DNA from: Macrosoma leucophasiata
Taxonomy: Eukaryota; Arthropoda; Insecta; Lepidoptera; Hedylidae
Direction of reading: 5' to 3'
Length of the DNA stretch: 64,000 nt
Assembly: GCA_036365455.1 (NCBI GenBank)
Contig: JAWQUS010000004.1
Location: 875,501 to 939,500, forward strand
The translations under genes were made by a program, and so were the position numbers. Shown one piece after another: positions 54,278 to 64,000 of this stretch. The notes under the pieces were generated by a model, which saw nothing but the letters and a program-made list of their open reading frames with translations, did no database searches and was not told the origin of the DNA. How positions within the stretch are numbered: the stretch's first letter is position 1; the number at the start of each line of letters is the position of its first letter.

Positions 54278-54618
54278 ATGTATCTTCACGTCAGGTCCTT
54301 TTTTTATGTATGTAATAAAAGTGGCAAACAAGCGTGCAGTTCACATTGATGTTAAGTGATGACTGCAGCCTATAGACACACACACAATGACCAGAGGTCA
54401 AAAAGGGAAATGCGCTGCCACTCCTGGGTCATTAGGTGTTATGCCTCTGTGCAGGAAATTACAGAGCCGTACATTACCACCTGACCGGAACACGATAGTG
54501 CTGAACACTACCGTTTAGCGACAAGTATATTAGGTAATGCGGTGGTGCCTACGTCCGCGAGCTCCGTCACTGGAGCTCTACCACCAGTAAAAATCCCTAT
54601 CGGGGTAGGCAGAGAGCG
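54278..54618 (-). repeat. LINE tail split by a family A SINE
   Basis: 54278-54298 (TGTATGTATCTTCACGTCAG) and 54592-54618 (TCCCTATCGGGGTAGGCAGA) are contiguous in the 4625-type LINE end; the SINE lies between them. Confidence 0.65.
54299..54591 (-). repeat. family A SINE, full length
   Basis: TTATGTATGTAATAAAAGTG ... GAACACTACCGTTTAGCGAC ... GAGCTCTACCACCAGT. Confidence 0.88.
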
Positions 54619-55437
54619 AATATTATTTTATAGATGCATCTTAAAAAAATGTAAGGAAAGACTTAATTATTAATTCAATCGTTATCACAATCCCTATCAA
54701 CACACGAGCGCAAAATTTTTGTTAAGAACTCATAAAATAAGCGAATAACGACCCGATCCTCGGCAGTATTCCTTTATAATAACGTCGACATCTGCTTCCA
54801 AATTACCGGTCGAATATTCAGCCGGATCGACAACCTCCGACGCTCGTTCTAATCATGAAAATGTATTTATGACCTAATTAAGCTCCTGTCTACCTCCCGT
54901 CCGAGCGACAGACAGAGACAGACCTATCGCCAACCCCGAGAGCGCGAACGAGACAGCCCCCGACCCGAGCCAGTGATTAATGAGTGTTATATGGCTGGTT
55001 AAGTACCGTGTAATTTGCAAAACGACCCTTAATTACCGTAGAACACCGCTACTATTGCCGTCTTTATCTCGCGCTGTCGTATCGTGAGCGCAAGAAAGAG
55101 AAAACTGCAGTTTGCTAGTTGCGAGTTTCAAGGCGGTATTTAATGAGGCATTATGATGTCCGCCGTACAGATTAGGTTCACATGGTGCTGGCAATTGTTG
55201 ACCCGCTCTTTATATTTGGCTTTGGTGGAGGTAAACATCGGTGTTGCTAGCGTTTCTAGAATTACGTCTTGTGTTTGAGTTTGTGAATTGCTAGGTGAGC
55301 GGAGTTTTAGAGTTTCAAGGCATTTGGTCTTGTCAAAAGTTCTGAGGACACAAATGAAATATTTTAAATCACATAGGGAAAAATTGTTAATTGTGTGTGT
55401 GTATTTTGTTTGTGAAGTTGGGATGTAACGATTTGTG
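54619..55437. other. low-repeat intronic island, candidate enhancer next to last exon
   Basis: Higher GC and no repeats. It holds TTTATGACCTAATTAAGCTC (54867-54886), CAGTGATTAATGAG, CCCTTAATTACCG, TTTATCTCGCG and GGTATTTAATGAGGC. Several homeodomain-type TAAT cores lie within 400 bp. Regulatory role is inference. Confidence 0.4.
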
Positions 55438-55695
55438 GAAGAATTTTATTCTACTGGAAGAGAATTCTTCTACTAGTGTAGTCAGTCAACCGGACAATGG
55501 CGGTCAAACCATTCAAATGGGGCGGTAGTAAGTGCACTAACGCAAAATGAGCAGCAGTGTGTTGCGATAAAACTACCGCTATCGCCAATCTGCATACCAA
55601 GCGTGGCGATTACCTATGGCATATCCCCCTTATCGGGAGGCTTTGGTCCAGTAGTGAACATCTTTCGGTTGATATGATGATGATGATGATAATAC
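55438..55695 (+). repeat. family G repeat, reference copy with TGA tail
   Basis: AGAATTTTATTCTACTGGAA, AGAATTCTTCTACTAGTG, GTCAGTCAACCGGACAATGG, CGGTCAAACCATTCAAATGG, GCATATCCCCCTTATCGGGA, then a (TGA)5 tail at about 55674-55690. About 125 bp upstream of the last exon. Confidence 0.75.
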
Positions 55696-55789
55696 CGTGA
55701 TAATCAGATACGTAATTAGGCACAAACTCTACAGCTCCAAATACCCAACCATATATAACTTTTACATCCTCTTAATATAAAAATCCAAC

Positions 55790-55822
55790 TGAACTCAAAC
55801 TAACAAAGCATCTCTCCAACAG
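55790..55822 (+). promoter_or_regulatory. 3' splice acceptor of the last HGTX exon
   Basis: CATCTCTCCAACAG precedes GTATGGTTCCAG (VWFQ). CTAAC-like sequence at 55799-55804 is a plausible branch point. The acceptor is fixed by the in-frame homeodomain join. Confidence 0.85.
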
Positions 55823-56017
55823 GTATGGTTCCAGAACAGAAGAACAAAATGGCGGAAAAAGCACGCCGCCGAAATGGCGACCGCGAAACGCAAGCAGGAA
55901 GAACTGGGTGAGGAGTGTGACGAGCAAGAGTCCCACGACAACGAGGGTTGCAGCGATGACGATGATGCCAAGCGACCCAGACTGGACCTGCATCTACACA
56001 TGCCCCACCGGCAGTGA
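55823..56017 (+). CDS. HGTX: NK6-class homeobox gene, last coding exon (homeodomain 47-60, C terminus, stop)
   Basis: The acceptor is the ACAG ending at 55822, behind a pyrimidine-containing stretch. The exon opens in phase 0, so it joins the 9569 donor in frame. It encodes [14 protein letters not shown] (homeodomain 47-60, with W48, F49, N51 and R53 of the recognition helix), then [17 protein letters not shown], an acidic segment with DDDD, a basic AKRPRLD patch and the end HMPHRQ, with TGA at 56015-56017 (64 codons). The [11 protein letters not shown] tail directly after the homeodomain is diagnostic for Nkx6/HGTX. The acidic C terminus matches the family's described DNA-binding interference region in position and charge; that role is family knowledge and is not shown here. 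The +1 frame (55908-56132) is also open but is only a shadow. Confidence 0.95.
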   Translation, partial: VWFQNRRTKWRKKHAAEMATAKRKQEELGEECDEQESHDNEGCSDDDDAKRPRLDLHLHMPHRQ

Positions 56018-56551
56018 CCCGCAACCCTGCCGGAGACCAGCGTCGACAGAGACCCCTACTACACTGAGTACCCCCAACCCGAAGCTCCGTGCGACCTCTC
56101 CAATTGGCAGGGCAGGGACGACAGTGAACTGAACGAGGATCAACCTATAAACTTTGCGTATTACCATTTTTGAGTGACGTGATTGACGGGGCGTAATAAT
56201 TAGTGGGCAGATTTTTTGGTTATGAATGAACTTTATCAGTGAGCTGTGTGCAATCGATATTGGATTAAAAGCAATCTAGGGGCCGTATTAATAGACAAAT
56301 ATTAGTTTCGTTCCCAAAAAACGTGACCAACATCGTCTCCAGGACTGGTGTCTATTAATAAAGGCGTAGAAATTGAGAGAACAAAAGCAGTGTAAAGAAA
56401 TTATTCGTAACTGTGTATAAATCGATGAGACGATTCACCCGGCTCAAAAAAGGCCAGCTATTACAATGTGATGTTAATGTCGACATAAACCACTGTTGTT
56501 TATAACTAACTGTTAAGTTTCACTTTCTTGACCTGTTTATATTGAAATAAA
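56018..56551 (+). other. HGTX: HGTX 3' UTR, first possible poly(A) signal at 56546-56551
   Basis: Non-coding sequence after the TGA. A canonical AATAAA lies at 56546-56551, followed by the GT-rich GTCGTTTCCGTGTC. Further AATAAA hexamers occur near 57225, 57402, 58572 and 58955, so the UTR may be several kilobases longer. No SINE copies interrupt it. The true end needs 3' RNA reads. Confidence 0.6.
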
Positions 56552-59500
56552 GTCGTTTCCGTGTCAATCGTGAATCATATCACTAAATAGGAGTGACTAC
56601 ATACTTAATTAAATTCTATTTAAAGCAAATCATGACCATGCAACATATAGTCACGATTTCAACTATGGCTGAATAATTTCAATTTGTAATTACTAACCTT
56701 ATCTTTTGATTTAAAAAAATCATCATCTGACTCACAAATAGCTGTTCTATACCTACGTGGATTGTGTTTTGTATCGGTTAAACATACATGATTAATTCAC
56801 ACGACACACAAGAGGTAAATTTACCTAAAGTTAATAAGATAACCTCAAGTTTAACAGTGCATTGTGACAGCGGCCGATTGTCAAAAACGCAACCGTCTAT
56901 TGTCAACATTAAAACTAAACGCTGTCAAAAGCATTATATACTTTACTTATACTATATCATAGTTGTACATAGGTAAAATAGTGATGTGATATGTTAAGTA
57001 ATTTATTCTAACTAGATTTTACATAATTAATTTAGTAGATTTAATGTACATTTCAGTGTAAGATTGTCGGTGCCAATTAATTATTATATATTGTATCGTA
57101 TGCTAGATTTATTGAATTGTTTTGTCTTATGGCTAAACTGTAAAGTTTAAAGCGTTGTAGATAGATAGATATCTGTGCTAAAATTAATTAATTTCAATAT
57201 TATGATTATATTGACAGAGATTTAAATAAAATTCATGGTAAAAATATCTATGAACCTTTAGGCTTTGCAGTACTATAGAACTTTATTATTCTTACAGAAA
57301 TTTCAATGCCATAATTGTGTCGTAATTTAATAATCAGAATTATTCTCGTTTTTTTTTAATCTGATTTTTATTGTATTGAAATAATTTTATCCTTGTAATT
57401 TAAATAAATGTCAGACTTAGACAGTTGTAGAATAATCCTGCAGTCAAGTTATTCTGTAACATCTCACTTTCAAGTTCACTACACAATTTTAATCAAGGTT
57501 TCATTCACTATCAATTTAATGTCAATTCATTGCATGAATGGTGGCGAAATGGATCCTCGAACACAAATAATTAAATATTATTGTCAAAGCACGAGAATCA
57601 GTGAGAACCTGTTTTATCAGTTAAAATCATTTAATTAAAAAACCGAAACAGAATTAATTAGTAACTCGGCAAATTTACCAAATGAACATTTTGAGTTAAT
57701 AAATGGGTTTGAAAAAATCTTTCAATGCAGAACATTGTCAACTTTCTTAGGATTGTAAAAATGTCTGTAGATGACGGTAACTTTCCATCAAGAGGAATTA
57801 ATAATAAAAATGTGATCGATCGTGTGACGAGTTCATAACCATTTTAAAGGTCATTATTATTCACTCTGGTCTTTGGACCCTCAACGACAATGATAAACAT
57901 TTCAAATTTTATTTGATTGCATCAAAATTCATTTGTTTCTTGATCCACAATTCGATAAATGAGTCGAAAATACATTGAGAAAGCTGTACCTATTCATTTC
58001 ATTAAGAGCAATATATTCCTTGATTGCTCCATTCGTTTATCGTTTATTTTTTTTAAGTAAGTTTGTAAATATTAGCTATCGAAGTCTCGCAATATATAAT
58101 GTATATTGTATTGTATATTATGTCTAAATATAAAATGTAAATAGATATTTAAACGAATTTAATAATTATGGAAATGTAAGAGTAGTGACCACGCTGAAAT
58201 CTAAATGTAATAATGTTTCTGTTAATAATGTATTCGAATAGGCATGAGACAAAGGGTAAGCAAGTATGTATGTAATAGGCTAATTTGATTTTTGACGTCA
58301 GAATTGTATCGATCATTTGCTTATCGTGGCCCCCGGGTCGATCGTGATCAATTGACAAGGTTGAGCCTAAATGTCATTTGTGTCGTTATTTCCATAACAT
58401 TTTGATGTTACTTTAACTTCGACCCGTAGCCCATGAACACCGTGCAGGTCGCAAAATTTGTTTTATTCTGTAACCAAATTAAAGCCTAATGTTATATACC
58501 TAGAGTTCAAATTTCTTTAAGATTATGATAGATACACAAATGATCGAATCTTCGAATGCTTCAAGATTAGAAATAAAGTGTCGGTGTGAACTTAAATAGA
58601 GCTACGTTGATTCCATCACTACCCCAAACACGTGTGTCAAACAATCGCGTTTTGAAGCAAATGGTGAGTTCAAACCTCTTTAAGGTGGTTATCCAAATTA
58701 TTGAATCTTTAGTTGTTTCAATCGATCTAAGACTCAATCACTCGTGTATGGGTAGTGATTGAACCAACGTGGCTTTATCAAACGCACTCGACGCAACTCT
58801 TTTAGACGTTCGAATAGGTGAAAATACTGATAAAGTGGTCAGTTAGCTAATTACATATATTACTGTTTATGAAAGAAATCAATTTAAATCTTCAGTAACA
58901 CTGTTTTGTTTGTTCACACTTTTTGTGTCTAGCTTGGAATTTGATCTGATTTGAAATAAAGATTTATTGGACTTGAATGAAAGCTCAAGATTATTAAAGT
59001 TTGGCTAAGACGTTAATCTGCCTATACGTACTATACTGGCATAAGTATGCTTTTTGTAATTATCTTGACACAGAAAATAGCATCATTATAGTCTCCCAAA
59101 ACGTTTTCTTGGTTCATTATTTTGGGTACGTTCTGTATACGAATGTTTATTGTTTATCATTGAATTTTGTAAAACAATTGTTTAATGTGACTTTTGAGAT
59201 GAAAAAAGAAAGGATTTTTTTACTTACAAAATTAGGCCTCAAATATTTACACAAAGAAATTTGATATTTTCCAAAGCGAAAATGAACAGATCCCACCATC
59301 AAATAGGTAGGTACCTTGTAGTAAGATACTTATTTCCCTGCCTACTCTACAGTTAAATGCAAGTATGAAGTGATGTTTTGAAAAAAACTTTTTTAAAATA
59401 TCAAACGGAGATATCGAAACGCAGTTAAGAAATTCAATGAACATTGTATAATCAATTTCAATTTCATTCTTAATAAGTATAGCTAATGATGTGGTGTAAA

Positions 59501-60130
59501 TAAATACTTGTTGAAAAAGTCATTGTAAAATATTCATACATTTAAGTCAACATGTATCTATTGTAACACATTATATTTACGAGTATTTCAAGTTTGAACT
59601 ATACAAGGTGGACTTTATTTCATTCAAATCAATGAAAATTATTTATTTTCCATGATGTTAGAGAAAAAACACATAAATTTTCTTGTGTCTAACTATTTTT
59701 TGATAAAGCAAATAGCTCTTAACTTATTTTTACAATAAAAAAAAGATAGCTATTGTATAAACTGTGTAAAATGTATAGTTTCATCTTAAGACATGTCAAT
59801 AAGTCTAGATTAAAATAGTGAATGAGCTTCGAAAAATACATAATAATCGCTTGTAAATGCACAAAATTATAATTACCAGCTTTCTAACAATACTTGTAAA
59901 CCCATCAGACAAATATATGAGTTAGTCTAATACTGTACATTTATAGGTTAAAATTATACCTATACCTACTTATTGCAAAATTTTCGAATTTGTTTTTTTA
60001 TTGTTTATAAATCGACAGTATCGGTGATCGGTTCATATTGTAATACATTCAAATTCACATTATATTAGGATACGAGCGTGGAATCACGTGATGTGGTTGA
60101 AATAAACAGTTAGTAAAAAAGAACTTTCTT
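56552..60130 (+). other. repeat-free 3' flank or extended 3' UTR
   Basis: About 3.6 kb of AT-rich sequence with none of the interspersed families seen elsewhere. It contains poly(A) hexamers near 57225, 57402, 58572 and 58955, and two TGTAAATA motifs (58064-58071 and 58136-58143) that match the Pumilio site consensus TGTANATA. The longest ORFs (about 60-87 codons) look random. It is either a long 3' UTR or conserved flank. Confidence 0.4.
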
Positions 60131-60207
60131 TTTTTTTTCTCGACAATTTTATTTCTGTACGCAATTTTCATGTTTTTATTTTTAAAGAAAAATGGAAAGA
60201 AAAATTT

Positions 60208-60282
60208 GACTTCAGGCGAGACTCAAACTCGCGGCCTACTGGGAATCTAGTCCAGCTGCTCTTCCAATTGAGCTACTGAAGT
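60208..60282 (-). other. tRNA-like unit in left arm
   Basis: Cloverleaf-like: acceptor ACTTCAG/CTGAAGT, D-arm GCTC-AATTGGAA-GAGC, anticodon stem with 9-base loop, T-arm with TTTGAGT loop. TTTTT follows the acceptor on the minus strand. Confidence 0.65.
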
Positions 60283-60370
60283 CCTGCCCGATAGTTGGTA
60301 ATAGATGGCGCTGCTGCTACCATAAAGCAATGCAATAGATGTGAAGGAAAGATTTGACAAATCGGGCAGG

Positions 60371-60445
60371 ACTTCAGTAGCTCAATTGGAAGAGCGGCTG
60401 GACTAGATTCCCAGTAGGCCGCAAGTTCGAGTCTCGCCTGAAGTC
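60371..60445 (+). other. tRNA-like unit in right arm
   Basis: Acceptor ACTTCAG (60371-60377) pairs with CTGAAGT (60438-60444). D-arm 60380-60395. Anticodon stem GCTGG/CCAGT closes a 9-base loop ACTAGATTC. T-arm GCAAG-TTCGAGT-CTCGC has one mismatch. A pol III stop run TTTTT lies at 60449-60453. The oversized loop and lack of a clear anticodon argue against a functional tRNA. Confidence 0.65.
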
Positions 60446-60531
60446 AAATTTTTCTTTCCATTTTTCTTTAAAAATAAAAATATATTTCACAAGCATGCGT
60501 TAATGCGAAATAATATAAAACAATTTTCATG

Positions 60532-60595
60532 TTTTCTATCAACATAACATTTTTACTTAGGTATAGTTAAGTAGAAATGTTAAAATGATAGAAAA
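60532..60595. repeat. imperfect hairpin next to the foldback element
   Basis: TTTTCTATCAACATAACATT(TTTACTTA) against TAAGTAGAAATGTTAAAATG(ATAGAAAA): 28 bp arms with four mismatches and an 8-base loop. Confidence 0.75.
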
Positions 60596-60628
60596 TATAG
60601 GTAAACTAAGTAAAGAAGACAATACTTT

Positions 60629-60672
60629 AGAGAAAGATACATCCTAAGTACACTTAGGATGTATCTTTCTCT
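60629..60672. repeat. perfect 21 bp palindrome, 2-base spacer
   Basis: AGAGAAAGATACATCCTAAG(T) at 60629-60649, AC, exact complement at 60652-60672. Confidence 0.95.
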
Positions 60673-61379
60673 TTTTTACGTGAATATTTTTTTTAAGCCT
60701 GGAAAATCTTAAGTGCTTAATTGACTATTGTATTTGTAGGTGTATGCTCAGGTACCTACTTCCGAAACATCCTTCACACACCACATAACTTTCATTTTCA
60801 AACACAATAGCAGTTAAAATTAATCTTAACACAGATATATTAGGGTACCGTAGCATACAAGAATGTGAATATGGAAAAAATATGGTAGGTAACCTTCCGT
60901 ACATGTAAAGTGGGAATATTTTTCAACTGCGTTAGGGTACGCGAAAAAACATTGTGAGGTGTCGTTGGATAAGTATTTAAAGATATTGAGAGGTTTTAAA
61001 AATTATATTTCGATTTAGGAGTTCGTTTGTGAGATATAAAACTTTTAAGGGTTAATTTTAGTTAGACCCTAGTGTCACTCTCTCTCCCCTCTGCCAGGTA
61101 GACAGGCAAATGTTTAAATGTCTGAAAAATATTACGATAATGGTGTATATAACGAAGTTAAAAGGAAAAACATTACGCATGGCCTGACATGCGCTGTACT
61201 GATTTTTAATGCTTAAAATACTGTAAGACTCAACAACGCCCAAATACGATATTCCCAAACTTAAACCACGCTTACTTTATACACGCACCTACAGCACTAG
61301 TAGGTAATAGAGCCTGAATTCGGAATATTAGGTACCTAAGTACATAATCTATTAGCCGTGAAATCCTAGACTGTCTAAT
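60673..61379. other. no recognisable feature
   Basis: AT-rich unique sequence downstream of the homeobox gene. Confidence 0.2.
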
Positions 61380-61513
61380 GGCCGAATACTCAAACGTCAC
61401 TCAATTTTAAGCAACGCTCAAATGTGCGCTATATCTATCGTTTGAACGTGTTTCATAAAGACAGAAGATTTTTAAGTCCCACTTAGATTTAAGTGACGTT
61501 TGAGTATTTGGCC
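61380..61513. mobile_element. 134 bp MITE-like element
   Basis: Terminal inverted repeats GGCCGAATACTCAAACGTCA (left) and GGCCAAATACTCAAACGTCA (right, as reverse complement), one mismatch in about 22 bp. Flanking TAA on both sides one base out is a possible target duplication. No ORF. Confidence 0.65.
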
Positions 61514-63840
61514 GTAAGTCACTTTATGTCACAACGTAATAAATCCTCAAACGTGAGGCTGGCAGTTATGATTACGCCTTCTGGCAGTTTCCATAAAAAA
61601 AGTTACAATATGCCGGGTAGACAGTTAAAATGCGCTTCTATAACAATTTGCATATAAACGCCATCTATTGGTAACATTTTAAACTTGCTTTTTCATACGA
61701 TCATGTCCCTTTAACTTCGTCATCAATAAAGCTATCGGATTGTTAACACAAAACAATGTAACACAATCTCAAACAACAAACAGCGTACTAAGTGCATTCT
61801 GTGCCAAGTATCTTCGAGCCTGTCGTAGGGGTGTACAAAGATATTTTGTTCGCTATCACCCGTGAACTGTCGTGAAACATCCAGGACGCGACGCGATTTA
61901 TTTGAAAGTGTTATCGAACCTTTTCGTAGGGTTGACACAATTTAGATTTTAGTCGTTGAGAAAATTTGTCGCTTAAGCCGAGTAAACTATTGGTGAATAC
62001 GAATAAATAATTTAGCAGAAGCTTTACTGTCCTACGAAGCAGAATTTAAATGTGGCACAGATTATAAAATTTAAATAACAGACCATGTGCTTACCGACTG
62101 CCAATGAATTCAACTTTGACATTTTCCAATAGATTAAGAACGTCAACGTTTTGAAGACACTTTTTCTTCCCAATTATTTCTTTGTAATGAATGTTGTAGA
62201 TGTTTTTTTTATTATTTGTGCCATTGCGTCATATCGTAGATACTCGTACTATCAAGGGAATGTCTGGTAGCACACATTTTATATGGTGGTAATAAAAGCT
62301 TGTTTGATTTTGAACGAGCCAAGAGTTCTCTGACTGAAATAATTATAGAATAGCAGGTTAACAGATAAATAATTCTTAACTAAAAATTGTTCATTAAAAT
62401 CAGAAATGGTAGTTTATTTAAGCACCCTGAAGTAATTTTTCTTTACATTTTTCTTTAAAACAAAATGACTCGGATGTGTTATTGCGAAAAAACAGTATTC
62501 ATAAAAAACAGCTATTTTAAAATTATATTTTGAAAATAGAGTTCTAATATTGGAGCTCAATTGTGTGGCCATCACCTCATCACCTGAAGTATTTACTGAT
62601 AGATTGGTGTGGGCCATCACGAAGAATACAAGAGGTTCTAGCGAATCTAACTAGTTTGTCTCGTTTCTTCATACGTGCCCTAGTCGGTATTTCGAATGAA
62701 ACAAAATTTTGTGCTACACGTTAGAGGACAGATAGAGTTCAACGCTACCTTGCTCTAGTCAGAATGGTAACGCAGAGCTCCAATTCAAGATCTGCGGCCT
62801 TAAAAATTAACTAATAACTAATGTAACCAATTTTGGCTACAATAAAAGTAATTAGGTATGGTTTAAATGGTCCAATTCTTAAAGTGTTGTATTCTCTGCC
62901 ATGCTACATAAAAATATTGATAACTACGACAAAAAAGTTAATGTTAACTCTACATGAGTATCAATACACTGTCAGAATATGTATTAGATGATCTCTGGGG
63001 CACTTTTGTAGGAGATACACAAACTGACTTTGAATTTACTGGGTTGAGCTGATAACTAGGTAGATTGATTATGAATTTTAATCAATGAATCAAAACGCTC
63101 TGAATTATTGTTACACAACGCTACCAGTTCGTTCATTGCCAGTACGAATCTACTCACTATCAGTGCTACCTACGCATTTTTCGAATCATAATAGAAAAAA
63201 AATAGTTAATATTTAGATTAAACGTAATAGCCAGCCCTGACTTTATCGAGCGGTACCTCGTTGCAAGTGATCTGAAAAACCTACGAAGCAATCGAAGGAG
63301 GCGCCGAACAAAAATCGCAACGATCACCCCCACCCGCCGCGCCACGTGACAACTGATTGTAATACTTGAAAAATAGAGTGCCATTTTGAACGAACTCAAA
63401 AATCCCTTGCGAGGCACTCGCGGTGTGGCTTGTAGTTATAAATGTAAAACAAGGTTCGTTGTTCCGTGGGGAAGCGAGAGGGGTGTTTTCAGTGGGGTGT
63501 CTGAGGAGGACGGCAGTCGTCTTGGTATGGGGCAATAGGGAGATTCTTTCATTTGTTGTGGCTCCAGTGGAAGCGATAAGGTGCGTCTACCTTTTATTTA
63601 TAGCTCCATTTTAAAGTGTGGGTAAGTATGTTAGGCAATTTGGTCGGTGTGATTTCTCGCTGTTGAGGGACCCTGAGGGTACGGAGGCTTGGGTTGTACC
63701 TAATGTGTGCTGATTTATTCGCCGTCTTTGTTCGCTGCGTATGAAGGTTTTGAGGTGTTGAGGTTTATAGACGAGATAAGGAGATATGGGTAACTTCACG
63801 TCTGTACTCCACGAAGGGGTAAACATAGTTTTGAGTTCGA
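61514..63840. other. no recognisable feature
   Basis: 2.3 kb of unique sequence. 63290-63560 is GC-richer (CCCCCACCCGCCGCGCCACG). The ORFs of 63-84 codons there overlap on both strands and show no family features. Confidence 0.25.
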
Positions 63841-64000
63841 GCTAGACGGTTTAGGCACTATCGTATTACCTAATCTATCTGCCTCTAAATAGTAGTGTTC
63901 AGTTCTATCGTTCCCGGTTGGATGGTAGTGTATGATTCCGTAAGACTAACACAACAGACAAAACTTAGGCATCAAGAGTGTCAAGCGGCATATGCATTTT
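63841..64000 (+). repeat. family A SINE, divergent, cut by window end
   Basis: TAGGCACTATCGTATTACCT, TAAATAGTAGTGTTCAGTTC, AAGAGTGTCAAGCGGC and TATGCATTTT. An old copy. Confidence 0.7.

Larger units (their letters stand above)
60177..60520 (+). mobile_element. inverted tRNA-like pair foldback element, reference copy
   Basis: 120 bp arms (60173-60292 and 60361-60480) are reverse complements with only three mismatches around a 68 bp spacer. Each arm holds a 75-base tRNA-like unit (minus 60208-60282, plus 60371-60445). The element ends CGAAATAATATAAAA and is flanked by CAATTTTCATGTTTT at 60162-60176 and 60521-60535. A 15 bp duplication is characteristic of LINE-mediated retroposition, not of cut-and-paste MITEs. 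No ORF. Confidence 0.85.

Noticed and set aside
55908..56132. 74-codon ORF overlapping the HGTX last exon
   Set aside because: Shadow of the correct frame, which carries [14 protein letters not shown] and the conserved tail.
60371..60445. functional tRNA gene
   Set aside because: Anticodon arm has a 9-base loop with no unambiguous anticodon, the T-stem has a mismatch, and the unit is embedded in a retroposed foldback.

Overview
The window is AT-rich eukaryotic DNA with spliced coding sequence and a very dense load of retroposons. The repeat families and the homeobox gene point to a lepidopteran insect (moth or butterfly). I recognise those repeats from general knowledge, so the species is not determined. 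The only host gene I can support is an NK6-class homeobox gene (Drosophila HGTX / vertebrate Nkx6) on the + strand. Two coding exons are present. Exon 9376-9569 carries homeodomain positions 1-46. Exon 55823-56017 carries positions 47-60, the acidic C terminus and the stop codon. A 46.25 kb intron separates them, so the homeobox is split between K46 and V47. The exons for the N-terminal repressor region are not visible and should lie 5' of position 1, or be too diverged to see.

Layout: 1-9375 is upstream intron or flank, with SINE and LINE fragments and a 5'-truncated LINE carrying an intact reverse transcriptase stretch (6738-8159). The intron at 9570-55822 holds most of the mobile elements. 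They include about 30 copies or fragments of one poly(A)-tailed SINE-like family, called 'family A' here; its + orientation has the A-tail on the + strand. The intron also holds tRNA-headed SINEs (families B, C, D), decayed LINE ends, a broken mariner (35352-36596), several MITEs with terminal inverted repeats, and a GT microsatellite. Low-repeat islands lie between them (29976-31494, 37464-41929, 42036-42865, 46889-47918, 54619-55437) and are the best candidates for regulatory DNA of the homeobox gene. From 56018 to about 60130 there is a 4.1 kb repeat-free stretch with several poly(A) signals, probably 3' UTR and immediate flank. The rest to 64000 is mostly featureless.

Most unusual content: (1) a foldback element made of two tRNA-like units in inverted orientation around a 68 bp spacer, with retroposon-type target-site duplications (15 bp at 60162/60521, 12 bp at 13150/13478), a related hairpin at 9044 and partial traces at 37252 and 52433; (2) a recurring class of perfect short-spacer palindromes (21-52 bp arms, 2-10 nt loops), several created inside older repeats; (3) a readable nesting order of insertions (foldback in SINE, SINE in Harbinger-like MITE, SINE in LINE tail, MITE and SINE in 'family G'). 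No other protein-coding host gene, functional tRNA, rRNA or CRISPR array is supported.
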